In this document: positions 12,193-25,345 of the stretch, in pieces
Layout of the letters: each line of letters opens with the position of its first letter
Position numbering within the stretch: position 1 is the first letter of the stretch
Assembly (NCBI GenBank): GCA_947561715.1
Contig: OX387200.1
Span: 19,284,501-19,348,500, forward strand
Direction: 5' to 3'
Length of the DNA stretch: 64,000 nucleotides
Source of the DNA: Ascidia mentula
Taxonomy: Eukaryota; Chordata; Ascidiacea; Phlebobranchia; Ascidiidae
Notes under the pieces: generated by a model
What the model was told of the DNA's origin: nothing
Database searches by the model: none
Seen by the model: only the letters and a program-made list of their open reading frames with translations
Position numbers and translations under genes: made by a program

Positions 12193-13511
12193 CTAGACAG
12201 ATGTCTCAATAGAAAAAACTTCAACATCCTGCAAACGCTCGACAGAATACGATTGCGTATTAAAGTATACGTTGGAAGTCGCGTTTTGTATGACGTCACA
12301 AACGCTCGATGACGAAACAGACGAAGCAGAAGTGGTTTTGGAACGAGTTGAATATTCTTTATTTGTTTCTTGTTTGGAAGCGCAGAATCGGAGATGGCAG
12401 TTGTCTGTTATCGGTGTGTTTGGCAAGAGGTGAAGAGGAGTCAGGGGTTGGTACTGGTATTTACCTGCAGCAAAAGAAAACAAAGAGCATTGGCACTCCT
12501 GCTTGGTTTTTGCACAATTGTAGGTAGGTGATATGACATACTGCATATAAGTAAATGGAATGTATTAAATGCCTAAATGAGTTGATTGTTCAGTATATAA
12601 CGGGATCGGCAATCGTCGACTGCAAATGCTTATGGTATCTGCATGTCCTTTTCGGGGCTAATTAGTTGCGCGGGGCCTTTGAACATCGAAACCGTCGCAC
12701 CAGGTTGTCACGACGGAAAAAATACTGCTAGAATCATAGTTTATTTTTCAGTGAGTTTCACTTACACAAACACCACCCAACGTGGCACGCCCAGTGAAGC
12801 ATCGCGCACTTTCCCGCCTTTTCACCTGCTAGAAAAATGGGGAAACCTTGAGAGGCTGAGTTTACTGCGAGTTGTTGAGCAGAGCATCGAAGTTCTTCGT
12901 TCTTGCGCGCTGGTTCCTATGCAAAAGATATAATTTAAATGATTTTTGTTTGGTAAAAAATGCCCTCTGACGTGTATAGAACATAGGCAAATGCTATTCA
13001 CCAAGATTTATATTGACGAAATGTGCTTGCTCTGTGCTGAACAAATTTGGCACACCCCAAAAATTTTATAATAAATGTGATACACTTTGCTTAATTGAAA
13101 AATGGTGACACAACTTCATTGCTGGCCGCGGATTTGAGGCTACTTTTTTTAATGCAGTCGCAAAATCCTTGGAACTTTACAATTCCGCACTTGGTGGACT
13201 TAATGCATGTTGAATCGACATTTATTAAATTAGGTAGACTGCACTGCATTACAAATAGGTAGACTACACTGTATGACATACCACAGGAAGACGTAACTGT
13301 ATATTTCAACGAATGCGTATTTCTGCTTTGTTTGTAAAAGTGGAATTTTTCAGTAGAGGGTCAAAACTTTTACAAAAACAACAAAATAACTAACCTTGAT
13401 GTCGTCACCAAACACAGAAGAGAAATCGGCGGAACCCATACTTGTTAAAGACGATGAAGATACGTCGGACGCTGACGTACATTCGCTTTCCCAGCTTTCG
13501 AACCGAAACAT
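12193..13511 (-). CDS. Unknown Ser-rich protein, 3 exons
   Basis: Three exons on the minus strand, 13511-13395, 12916-12826 and 12464-12193, join in phase (0 then 1) to give 159 residues. I do not recognise the family. The N-terminal part is rich in Ser, Glu and Asp (MFRFESWESE, SDVSSSSLTS); the middle has a Pro/Leu stretch (PLTPLHLLPNTPIT); the C-terminal part has Ser-Thr runs and ends FSIETSV. No signal peptide, membrane segment or zinc motif is visible, so it is probably a soluble, partly disordered protein. Support comes from the matching phases and clean splice sites (GTTAGT and GTGAAA donors), not from homology. Confidence 0.55.
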
Positions 13512-16500
13512 GTTGCTTTCAAACAACTGTCATATACACTGCTAAACCACTAAATAAATTTGGCGACCTGACAAAAAATGTAACTTAGGTATGTCTTTAT
13601 ATTTGAGACAGCGATTAAACTGCCTACTACACAAACAAAAATATCAACAATACAACAAGTACATTCTACACAAGAAAAATGTTCTAGACAAGTCAATCGC
13701 AACATTTTATACTTTCTTTCAAACTGCGTGAAATGAACAACTTCTTTCAAGCGTGCCAGACAACATTGTCGTTTCATTTCTATTCCTTCAGCTTACACAA
13801 GTCGCTGTAAGTGATGAACGCTAAACGATCATCAGCCCTAAGATGGCCTTGCATCAAGCTGTATCGAAGTTTCCTTGCACGAAGGAAATGACGATGTTGA
13901 GTCAGTCTGCTAGAGCGTGATGCGCAATCGAAAAGGCCACTGTGCCGAAAATAGCTCCAACCAGACTGCCGCTCAATAATGAACTTATTTTCTCTGCTTC
14001 ACAATTCTTTGCATGTTTTGTGTAATGAACAAAACTTAGTAATTTTAACAACTCTATTGCAATACCTTGTTCTTCTTGTATTTCACACGTGTTCAATCTT
14101 GTATTTCACACGTGTTCAATCTTGTATTTCACACGTTGTTCTTACACTCAATGCTTTATTTTATGCTGTTAAAAAGACTCGTCGGCGTACTTTCGAAATG
14201 CCAAGTAAAGCAAGATATATGCAGTGAGTAAACGTAGAAACGTACAAAGGTAATTCGAGAGAGACTCAGTGCGACCTTTTTTTGGATGTAGTGTCTCCTG
14301 ACCCAAGAATCAACATTCAATATTTTCATTCCGAAATCGACCTTTTCTAACACCACTTGTTGTGCGTGACACAGGTGGAAACTTCACGTTTGCAGAATTA
14401 CAATATAAAATAACCTTGAAACATGTATTCTTAACAACAAATGCGTTTGACACAAGGTTGTTTTATATTGTAATTCCGACCCAAGAATATCACAAATTAT
14501 CCCATGGCGTCTCTACGCATCGTTTGGGAACCACTGCCATAGAATATATACATGGACAAAAAAGTTCTCCTAACTCATAATCTGCCGGATTAAACGTTGT
14601 TGTGTGTTTGGCAAACAACTAATTAAATTATGTAACAAAGGTTGTTTCGAACATGCGTTTAGTAACAAACTTTGCAAATTTTAATAATTTATGAGATTTC
14701 CACATCCAATGGCACTAATTTAGTTGTGCGTTCGGGATAACTGATATTCCATTATTAAATTAAGTAAGCAACCACCAAGAGTAAAATCAATCGTTAAAAT
14801 TTAATAACTTATTTGTCAAATGAAGTTTGATATAAACTTTGCTGTTTACAATGTTGTATGTCTGGCACACGCGGTTCTCACAAACTGTTTGTTGAAAGGT
14901 ATTTGGAAAGCATTAATGTTTCAGAAATTGGGCATGTTAGAAAAAGCCTATTTATTATTAAAAATTAATGTATTTTTTGAAAGTTTCACACCCTTAACAA
15001 GGTAATGTAAGCTACCAAACACTTAATGCGTATACTTTTTACTCGTCGCATTTTACCAGAATTTGTCTTAGTACTGGTTGGTGTATAGCATAATTACGTA
15101 TGTTTAATTATGTACGGTTACGTTTCATCAGTTAACGAGATTTGAATAATTTATATTTATTGTTGGTTGATTTATTCTGTGGAACGCCCAAGGAGCTTCA
15201 TATCTCTCAGGGAAAATCGCCTCGTTGATTCAAAACTTATGTATGAGAAATGGTTACATCTGAGATGATAAACGGGATGCAGTTACTCTACTAGAATGGC
15301 CAAAAAGTTTTAATAAATTATACATGAGGGTCCCTTCGCTCCCTGCAGTTTCATGGCGTATTATGACACAACAAACGAGTTGCGAATAGCCATAACGTTC
15401 GACTTATTGATCGCTAATGTTATAGAAGTTCGGGGGTATGCCCCCAACAACAAAGAATATACAGAAGTACTTTTTAAGAACTAATTTTTTTCCACGAATA
15501 TTTTTTTATTTATTGTCGCTTTTACGATGTTACCTAGATTGCCAAAAACTTTGTTTCTACAATCATATAACACTACATATTATATTTATAAACCAGAGAC
15601 TGCCACGGCGCATTAAAGAAATTGAACTATATATTATACCAGCTTCGTCCTGTATGTTATAAACTGTAACTATATCTGTCACAAAATCCTCAGCGGTTGG
15701 ACAACACTTCGGTAACTGTGTACTGCATAATTTCTTCGTGAGCAGCATATTGTCTACAGAACGCTGTGTCACTACATCATAAACTTCCGCACACGTATAG
15801 AAAATGAGCCAGGCTGCCTGACCAACGCGAAGACTAAAACATGAGTACTAACAGATGTTTCTGTTTGCTCTTTGCATATCCACAGTAATGGTCTCTTACA
15901 GATGCAACATGTAGTTTATACGTAAATAACTTCTTCGTTGCAAAAACTCACATTCTCGTGATCTCAGTTCAGTCTTTTAGCGACGTTCGGAAAATGTGAT
16001 AACCAACCCTTTGATGCATGCAAAGCACCCGCGCGAAAGCTTTCACACATACCAAACACAGGAAGCCGTCATATCACGTACACCGAACAAACGCGTTATC
16101 AATAAGCACTATCGCTCATTAGGTGTGATCGGCTGCCCCATCAGCACCACAAAGAATCCGCCAGATTAAGCTTGAGGTTTTGCGGTGTTTTAGCGATTTG
16201 GTCTGTAGGTTCATAATAAATTATACCGCCCCAAACATTCTTGCGGCTTGTTTCCCTGCCAAAGTTTGAACCTGCTTACACTAGGGTAGCGCGCATCACC
16301 AAACTTTAACATTGTTTCCAACGTGTACCTGACAAACACAATAGAACGGTTTACAAAATCAGTTCATATAAACTATGTTCGTTCAAGACCCTTGTGACAC
16401 AATTTGGTCCCAGGCGATTTACGGCGTCTTCTTCCCGAAGGAAAGGTCCTCACTCTATTTTACGCTCGCTTTACAGTCTTTAGAATTGCTGCTGACGGTC

Positions 16501-17320
16501 CACAGTAACCGGTGACCGTGTTCCTCGATTCTCGCGCGGCATGTCATAAAAGAGATTCCCTGTAGAGCGACCCAACGCTCGACCAAGCCTCATGCCTGGT
16601 GCGCACTGTTGCGTAGCTTCAAACTGCTTCAGCGTGTGGCTCCCTTCAGTAAAGCTAACCAAGATATTAACGTAAACTTTAGTGCTTTTCTTTGTCAAAC
16701 TAAGTCATAGAAAGTAGTCAAGCCTTTGCATGACCTTGTTGGTATTAGACTAACTACTTCTCTGCAGGAAGTTTGCATATATCAATACAATGGCGACATT
16801 TTACCGCTTTTATCATTCAACTGGCATATTTGAAGTGCTGAAACCTATAACGTTTGCGCACACAACAGTTTGTGACATAAAATCCCGATGGCAATATTTA
16901 TTCGTTTGGTTGCATTGTATTGGTGCTTGGGTGTGGAGTTCCAGAATCATTGCTCCCATGGGCTCACTAATCGGTTTTCAAATGCAACTTTACAACATCG
17001 TCAAATGTCTTAATATGATGGTCCTGTGGCTACTTATAGAAACACACCTTTGCGCTGCTAAAATATTACCACGCTACAAATGTAAGCTGTAACAATTGGT
17101 TGGAAAATATAAATAAAAACATTCATTTATGACACAACATTGATTTGTTTCTGTATAAGGTCAATCATGCGTGTCAGTATAATAGTTACGCCGAAACCAC
17201 GTGAGTAAATAAATCTCAGCGCTGCAAATTGTTTTGTTTGTTTGTTTTTTGAAACGCGTTTGTTGTTTGGTTTCGTTTTTCGACGAAGTGGCAGAAAGGC
17301 ATGCCCGAACTGCTTGAAAT
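13512..17320. other. Gene-poor stretch
   Basis: About 3.8 kb without a supported gene. It holds a 23-bp tandem repeat at 14075-14142. A 100-codon plus-strand frame at 16790-17092 has no domain and is not needed by MBTPS2. The last few hundred bases should include the MBTPS2 promoter. Confidence 0.5.
14075..14142. repeat. 23-bp minisatellite, three units
   Basis: Units start at 14075, 14098 and 14121. The first two are identical and each contains the palindrome ACACGTGT with a CACGTG E-box core; the third has lost the core. Confidence 0.85.
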
Positions 17321-20300
17321 ATGCTTCCATCGACATTTTTAGCTGTAGTTTTGGCAAGTTGGTCAACATTTCATCTCCTGCACAATTTTATAACCGTAAG
17401 ATGTATTTTTTGCATTGTTTTTGTCAAATTTTGTTACAATAAAGATAAAGTTGTGCCGATGTTTAATTTACTTGAACGGTTACTGCACTAAAGTGAGGTA
17501 TATTTCATACTACAGCCTTGTAGTTTTTTGCAGTAATTTTTTCATCTTGGTTAAAATGGCCAGGTGATTAATTGCTGGCAATATCATGCAATTGCATTTA
17601 ATTGGGTTCATATTTGTTGCAGACTAATGCACACACAGGTGCTTATGTGGGAAATGTTTTGAACCAGAGCAATATCTTTGTTACTCCATTCCAAGTAAGA
17701 TGGATCACACAAAGGTGGAACAGATGGATTTTGAAAGTGGGGCGATCTTGGAACTTTAAACTTTGGTTTGATTTAGGTAAACCACATTAACTAAACTCTA
17801 CTTTGTGGGTATAAATTTACCAGTATTTTTTTTTATTTTGAGTAGGTTTTGATGTTAGTGTTTCTTAATTGGTTCTGTGCACTGATTTTACACAGAATCA
17901 CAAGAATATGTCCAGTGGTAATGTCAGACTTTTATGATAAACCAGTTTAATGATGTTCAGGTGTTTTGTTCGGAGGGCTGTCAATGGTCGCTGCTTCCAC
18001 GTTGCTTATTCACACTTTAATCAACAGCATTAAAGATTTGCCAATGTTTAGAGAGCCTTCACAACTCGCTCCTCCGCAGGTAAGTTATATATATATAATG
18101 TTTATTTAATCTATTTGCATCTAATTAACTGTAAATTGTGATTTTACGTATTTAATACAAATCAAATCATTTATATTTTGCACAAAGAAACAACTGTGCA
18201 GATAAACAATTAACACAAGAAATAAAATGGTTTAAACACAGATAAAACCGCTTACAATACAGTATATGTTTAACTTTTATGAATTGCATAATGAATAAAA
18301 ATGTGAATCAGGGTTTGTTGGTAGAATAGACAAGTAGTACAATTCCAGAAAATTTTGTTTTAACAAAATTTGAAAAAACGTGACTTTTATATACAACATA
18401 GAATTAATTTTTTTGTAGGTTCTTACTGTTATTGTACCAGGAATCAACCTGCCTATCAAAGACATCTGGTATCTTTTGAGTGCAGTTTTAATAAGTGGAA
18501 TTCTACATGAGCTTGGCCATGCTCTTGCTGCATCAAGGTAATTAAAAATGATTTATTAATCGATTTTTCATTTCATGTAACCTTTAGAGACAGAAACTAA
18601 ATTGCAATTGACAAGTTGTTTTGGAAAGAATAGTAATTAGTGCCGGGGCAGGCAAACTTATTATATTGCTGGCCAGAATTTATAGAAAAATTGGCAGACT
18701 GGACAATGGTCAATGGCAAAGCTTAGTTGTTATACTTAATAATAAGGCATTTTTTTGCCAGCAAGCAACACTTTTATGATTTTTCTGCAGTGAGGGTGTA
18801 AAAATGAATGGTTTTGGAGTGTTCATTTTCCTTATATACCCCGGTGCTTTTGTTGACCTCAACTCTGAAGATCTAAACAAAGCAAACACAAGAAAAAGGC
18901 TTCGAATTTATTGTGCAGGAGTTTGGCACAACTTTATCATATGTCTCATAACCTGTGCACTCATTTTGTTGCTTCCAATCATTCTGGTGCCCTTTTACGT
19001 ACAACATGGACAGGGTGTTGTAGTGACTCACCAGGACAAGGTTCGAGGATATCAAACAATAAAATAGTATTCTTTAATGGTTATTTGTTGACAATGTTGT
19101 TTAGATGTCACCACTTCAGGGTGACAGTGGTTTACATCTCGGCGACAGAATTACTACTTTGGATCAATGTTCTGTGTCCAGTTCTGAAGGTTGGCTACAG
19201 TGCCTAAACAACACAATACACACTCCACAAATTGGTATGCGTGTAGTGTAAGGATTCAATTCATTTGAACACTCCTGCAATTTTGATTTCTGAGCTTTTT
19301 GTTTGTTTTAAACTAGAAGTGAAGTTGTTGATTAAACATAATTGTGCACATGTTGTTAAACACATTCTGATGAAGGTTGTTGTATGAATATACAAACTTT
19401 GAATAAAATCAGCAATTTTTTAGTATTGTGTGAACACCTGTAGGCACTTATGGTGCTTTTTCTGTCCATTCTAGGTTCATGCATCTCTCAAAGCAATCTT
19501 GCAACCCTTAAATTAGTTATGGACAGCCCAATGGAGCCATCTGGTGGAACAAACAGCTACGTTGATTGTTGTGGTACAAGCCCCCCTCAGACACACTTGT
19601 GTTATCAACTTTTACTGGAAAATAACCAGGTATAAACCCTCTGAATTTGGTTTAACTTCTGTGTAAAGTTACTGTCATTGAGGCAGGTTAAGTTGGGGTT
19701 GTGCAAATATAAACTTTGATATATAAGCATGGAGCCAATAATATGAATTTTGTGACCTGCATACAGATGGCCACCATTTTGACCGATAAGGTCTCATCAG
19801 TGCAGCTAGGTGTGACTATGGATGATCTTGCTGACCAAACAGCCAGAATGTACTCATAACAATAATCAAATAAGCTATGTGTAATTACAGAACATTTTGA
19901 ATCCCAATTTTAATGCAGAGTTTTTTGTGTCTTCCGGGAAGAACTGTGGTTGGTGGGAAACCATGTACAAGTAACAGAAACTGCATCGACAATCTCTCTA
20001 CTAAGGGTGACAAAGTTTGCGTGTTCCCCTATTTAGGTATGTTTTCTGTGGTTGCTGCATACACATATTTTCAAGTAATGTGTTAATAAACAGTTATGTG
20101 AAAATAATTAAAAATCTATGTTCTTAGTTGGACAATTACATTTCGAATTTGTTTTTTAATTTGACGTACTTGCCTTACAAATGTCCCATTTCAATGAAAA
20201 TTATGTTGTAGAACATCCAGCTAGATTCCTGACCATTCTGGCATCAAGAAACTATCCGCCTTTTGCAACGCACCATGTCCTTTACCTTGGAAATCCTGTT

Positions 20301-20827
20301 GACTTACTAAAGTTTATTTCAGTGTCCGGATATGAACCAAGGTTTAGTTGGGTCCCACTCCAATTGCCTGCAGTAGTGCTTAAATTTTTACAGTAAGAAC
20401 AAAATGCATTCAGTTTTAATGTTTAGTTTAAAATGTGATTTTTTTTGTATTTAGATACATGTTTTCCATGTCTGGTGCACTGGCCCTACTCAACATTGTT
20501 CCATGCTATGCCCTTGATGGGCAGTGGGCATTTAAAGTAAGTTATATGTTTGGTTTGTAGGTCCTTTAATAAGACTTTAAATATTTCAGTTATTTAAATG
20601 AATAAATCTGAGGTTATAGAAAGTTGTACCACAATGAATGACTTTTGTTTTTTGTCAAACCACTGCTTTTTTCAAATTTTGTGCAGACATTCCTGGACCA
20701 CTTTTTTGGCTCCCAGTTACAACTCAAACACAAAACAGAAGTTATCAGCACAGTAGTCTTGTGGCTGGGTACATTGTTGGTAGCCGCCAATGTATTGTTT
20801 GGTTTTGTTCATATTCTCACCAGCTGA
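17321..20827 (+). CDS. MBTPS2: Membrane-bound transcription factor site-2 protease
   Basis: Eleven exons: 17321-17395, 17623-17776, 17961-18079, 18419-18537, 18791-19040, 19105-19234, 19475-19629, 19919-20036, 20212-20392, 20455-20536, 20687-20827. They encode 507 residues (human 519). Site-2 protease is a Golgi zinc metalloprotease that cuts SREBP and ATF6 inside the membrane after site-1 cleavage. The HExxH zinc motif is HELGH at residues 146-150, after the family segment VPGINLP. The second catalytic motif, ALDGQW, supplies Asp455. FNGFGIFLF-type sequence of human matches [19 protein letters not shown] here. A Cys-rich luminal insert with a PDZ-like region lies between. The Ser-rich loop of mammals is missing. 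The start in exon 1 gives a hydrophobic N-terminus like the human one. Intron 7 carries a dispersed repeat copy. Confidence 0.96.
19723..19862. repeat. Dispersed repeat copy (intron 7 of MBTPS2)
   Basis: A 23-bp block at 19723-19745 matches 27455-27477 with one mismatch. A second part, around 19790-19850, shares GGTCTCATCAG and GGTGTGACT with 31289-31345 at about 70-75% by eye. The three places look like decayed copies of one family. Ends and class are unknown. Confidence 0.5.
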
Positions 20828-21159
20828 CCTAACATTGGAGCTCCACACAGTTTGGATAGCAGAAATGTAACATGAAGAGATTTTGAACCAAGAGGACACC
20901 TCAAAGTAATCAGAAACATCAAGATTGGTTTGGTCAAGACAAAACAGGAGGAAGATGAAAATAGAATGTGGTTTACTTTTCAGTGAAAAACTTTATTGTC
21001 AGCTTTGTACTACCAGTCTCATAATGGTATGGTTTGTTTTAAGTCGTGTATGTGCTTCGTGAAAAAAGTTACCTATGACAGTCTTGCAAAAATCACTCAA
21101 AAAAATGACCATTGCTTGCCAAACAAAATAAAGTCTTTTCTGTTTTTTAATTTGGATCC

Positions 21160-23115
21160 TCACCACTGCACGCTATCAAAACTCATCAACGAAAGTCTTT
21201 CGCTCCCGGAAGAGCAACTGCTACTGTCCGTCATAAGCAGGGGCTGTGATATTTTTGCCCACATTTCTTTCGTCTTCTCGGCACTTTGCCTGATCGCTGT
21301 CCAGCTCTTCAATATCCCGATGCTACGTTTTACCTCCAGGGGGACAGGAATTGAGTCGTCTGACAAGCCTGTCACATTTGACAGGGATTTGCTCGCATGT
21401 GAGAGCTTGGGTCTTTCGATGTCCTGATTCTTGTCACTTTTTGATCGTCTGAGTTGTAATGTAAATGACATCTGCGTTCAAAGAACTGTTTGTGCTGTGT
21501 ATGTGTTGATTGACATCCGTATAGTTTTAGTTATATTTCGTTGTTACTGGCGTTGTGTCATAAAATTAGGTCATTTCGCAAACTCACCTTTTGGTTGGAC
21601 TGTTTAGGCCTAATCAATGTTCCAGGCGATTCACCATTATCATCGGAGTCTAGGTTTTGATTCTGCTTGAACGGAATGTTTATTTCGATTACGTCATCTG
21701 AAACGCGGTTCTTCCCCCTTCGGGTAATTACCCATGCCATTAGCAGCATCACCATGAAACCAATATTGATTGCCAGAACTACAACCGTTGTATTTGCGTA
21801 CGTGGTGATGGCGTCATTGCATCCGCTTTTGTACAATGTCAAAGGAAACAGCGATGTAGCTCCAATTGTGACGTCACTTACGGAGAATTCGGTTGAAAGT
21901 TCCTCGAAGAAAGGGTCATCGGTTGACACGAGATCCGTTTGCGGTTGTGTGTTATTCGGACAACTAGAGGTCGATTTACAGCAGCTTGTAGGTATTTGCG
22001 ACAGGCTCCAGTCTGTGACGTCGCGCGCTCCACAGCAGCTAAAGATGAACTAAAAAAAGTTGGTATTAACCCACTGTGTATTGTAGTGGTGGCATGACCT
22101 TTTCAAGCGGCCAGGTGACAGTCACGATATAATATACATAAAAACGCCACGGCGCCATCTAGCGGTTGTTGGACACGATACCTGGTACAGTTCCATGTAT
22201 TGCAGGGACTCCGACAAGTCTGTGGAAGTTTGAATTTTGGACATCGTGTTGGCCATGTTTAATCTAAGCATTCCTTCCGCGCCCAGACACAAGCTGATGG
22301 CTACGATGTACAACACAACCGATCCAAGAATTACAAAATACACAGCCTTTCTTCGACATTTTTGTAGGCGATCTTTGGTAATCCTCAGTTCAACTGTTGA
22401 TAACACCTGCATGAAAAAAAATGAGTTGCTTGTTTTTTGATTCAAGATTTGATTTATGCTCAAAGTTTTACCATCGCATAAGGACGTTAATGTGAAATAG
22501 CGTTTTAACTCTCATGGGACAATGCAACTTATAAATGAAAAGAACTCCAAAAGGTTTCATCCCAAGTATTTAGCCCCTGACACAACTTCGGGCTGCCTAC
22601 GTCACTGTTTGTGATACATGATTTCGTAAAATACAAATATTTGTCAGTATTGCTAATGTACCAATGCAAGAAGAAGTACAATTCCACACAGGAGAAGCAG
22701 ATAACTCGAAACGCTGTTGACGTACTTGTCTTCCAAACCAACGTATGCCTCATTGAATAACGACACTACGTCTGTGACGTAATTGGCAGGGATTATTTGC
22801 GCATAGAAAAATTGCGCAATTATGCCCCAGATTATCTGGCACAGGCTTGCTGCAACGGCCACAATAAAGATGGTAATGTAGGAAGCTACCCTCCATCGGA
22901 AAATCTAAAAAGGTAACGGAAAGGAAGTAGTTTCCTAGTAGGTTATAAAGTGGATGTAGCATTTATTTCTAGTTTACATCAAAGGCTGATTAGCAACAGT
23001 TCAGCTAAAAAAATAAATGGTTAGGTATTTACAAATACATGACCAACATGGTAAACAACGTAGCCTATAGTTATCGTTAAAGGTTGTTAACGCTCTTGGG
23101 AAAATCGCTTACCAT
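21160..23115 (-). CDS. Tetraspanin with long C-terminal tail
   Basis: Five exons on the minus strand: 23115-23113, 22904-22662, 22406-22182, 22049-21588, 21471-21160, all phase 0, give 414 residues. Tetraspanins are four-pass scaffolds that organise receptors and integrins. Four hydrophobic segments are in the right order. The large extracellular loop begins with the hallmark CCG at residues 162-164 (FSCCGARDVTDW), followed by PTSCC and a later GC, the tetraspanin disulfide pattern. The last helix is followed by a cytoplasmic tail of about 160 residues, unusually long for the family, rich in Ser and charged residues. The initiator ATG is the last codon of exon 1, directly before the GTAAGC donor; an in-frame TAA lies upstream, so no earlier start is possible in that exon. 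Tail-to-tail with MBTPS2. Confidence 0.85.
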
Positions 23116-23886
23116 TTTGTTTTTTTGATCCACCAGTATGTTGCCGTTACCGACTTACAAGTCGTCGTCAGTTTAACTCAATTAACAGCAAGCCAGTTGC
23201 CAAGGCAATTGAACAATAAAGTCAGAAATGCTGTTATTGCGTTACAATAAGTATCATGCCCCTTTGACCACATTATTCTCACTTGCTTAGGAATTGGCAA
23301 CTAGACCAGGTGAATCTGATTTCAGACGCTACCAGTTTAGTGCAGTTTGAAGATCTTACGCGTTTGGCTGTCCATTTGTGGTTTTGTGAATAAAATCATC
23401 AATCATATCTTTAATTATTTGGGGTTGCCATAACGTGCTAACTTGAAAGATTTGCGCTTATTTTTAAGAGAGTGTCTAAAATAAAAGTGCTTGTTTTCCG
23501 GAAACGTGCTTATTTTCGATATTTTGTTTACCACTGAAATTAATTAAGGTTTTAATCAGCTGCATCAAAACGAATTTTGCGTGGTTTTTAGGTCTACTTT
23601 ACAGTAACGGTGCCCATAAAATTACGGACGCTGGCTGTGGCACAAAAGGTCTCAAAATAAAGCATGCTTGACAACAAAATAAACGTTTTATTAACATGAT
23701 AGTAAGATAGGTCTTGAGCAAGTAGGTAATACTGAAAAACTTAAATAAAGAGAACATGCATCAATTCAATCCCACACAATACACAGAAAAAATACCTATA
23801 AGTACAATACAGAGGATGTATTCCTGTGTACAAAAGAGGAAAAACAGGCTTTATGGCCTAAAAAAGTAGAAAAACTTTTTTTTTTA
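23116..23886. other. Intergenic stretch between tetraspanin and RIC3
   Basis: The first part should hold the tetraspanin promoter and 5' UTR; the part near 23700-23886 is probably RIC3 3' UTR. No separate gene is seen. Confidence 0.4.
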
Positions 23887-25345
23887 CTATTTGTGCACCT
23901 TCATGTAAGTTCTGATTTCACCCATGGCTTTTAGAACTTCCTTTGTAGTTTCAAGCAGTTTTTTGTTTTCTTCAACTTCGTCACTCGTCTTCTTACCCAG
24001 ATCTGCAAGGTTACTATTAGTTTTTATCAGCACTTCCTCCACTGACATCGGGTGCTCGGCAGGATTTTCCTCAGTCACATTATTGTGAGTAGGTTCGTTT
24101 TTGTAGCCAACCTGTGTGTCCTCGATGTTACTTCCACAAGATGACAAATCACTTTCCTCGGAGTCTGAATACGTTTCATATTCATCTATCACATAAATTT
24201 TGTCAGTTTTAAAATTAGTTCTAATGGTAATAGATCAAACCAAAAGGACATGGTGAACAACCAGTTAAAATTTCACTTGCCTAAATAAAAAGTAGGTTTG
24301 AAAAGATCCAAAATATTATAAAAATCACCACATGAAACTTTAATACCTTCGGCATTGTAAGCATTAGCTTTTTCATCTGCAGAGAACTCAGATGTAGCAG
24401 AGTCATACTCTTTTTGGAGTTTTACTGTGGGCAAATCCTCCGATAAAGATGTGTCAGAGCTGTGTCCCAGTTTAAGGAATTAAGTATTTGATTTTTGATA
24501 GTCCCTTGTATTGATTGGTCTGAGACCTCTTACCTTAATTGACTATCACTTTCATTGGCTTCCATCTCTTGTTGGTACACTTCGGTAATTACTTTGTTTG
24601 CTGTTTTTAGTATTCTTTCCACTGCTTTTTCTGATTCTGTGAGCTTCTGTTCAAGCTGGTTCAGTTCATATGCAGCTAAGATTGCAAAAAATTATGAACG
24701 CTTTGTGGTGAAAAGCAACAAACTTACATACTTATTTTGGTCCGCTGATTTCCACCTCTTTTGTTAAATTTACTTTTTACCAATGGTGGAGCAAGTTTGG
24801 AAGATGTTGCTGGCATTGGCTTAAAGGAAAAATAATATTAGCCTTTAATGGCAAACATTGTCCTACAGAATGGCTTATTAACGAAACAACAAAATTTACA
24901 ATAGAGCCTACCTTTTTTCGAGCTATTTTGTACATGATATATAGTACATAGGCAAAAACTCCAATTGAATAGAAAGGTACAAGTGAGGCAGCCCATCCTT
25001 TTTCTTTTGTGGATGTTTGAGCTCCTAAATTAGTTTACAAAATTATTTCACATTTATATTCCTGGCAAATGACTTTATACAACACACACCGGGTGCTGCT
25101 TTTTCCTTAAAAGTTGGATTCTTGTGAAAAGGTGATGGTGGTCGTCCTTGGCTTGGTACAACTACAACATACAAAAAGTGTTATTTAGGTTTTCATTATA
25201 ATAACCCTGCTCGCAATTTTTAACAGCAAAGAATACGAATACCTGATGGTTTAGGTTTGCTAAAGAAGACTGGAATAACAGCTGATACAAACAGCACTAC
25301 TGCAGCCCCAAAAATAAACAATTGGGTTCTTGAATATCCACTCAT
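23887..25345 (-). CDS. RIC3: RIC3, acetylcholine receptor chaperone
   Basis: Seven exons on the minus strand: 25345-25243, 25161-25090, 25024-24912, 24819-24732, 24675-24534, 24459-24347, 24185-23887, give 309 residues. RIC3 is an endoplasmic reticulum protein that helps nicotinic acetylcholine and 5-HT3 receptors fold and assemble. The order fits: an N-terminal hydrophobic segment (residues 8-27), a Pro-rich linker, a second membrane segment in exon 3 (SLVPFYSIGVFAYVLYIMYK, close to human IPIYGFGIFLYILYILFK), then a coiled coil in exon 5 (AYELNQLEQKLTESEKAVER). The tail is acidic and ends with a second helical, Lys/Glu-rich stretch. The start at 25345 gives MSGYSRTQ just before the first hydrophobic segment; the frame stays open upstream without support. 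Head-to-head with RPS11. Confidence 0.9.

Noticed and set aside
16790-17092. 100-codon plus-strand frame before MBTPS2, considered as an N-terminal exon
   Set aside because: It shows no similarity to site-2 protease, whereas the exon at 17321-17395 gives the expected hydrophobic N-terminus in phase.
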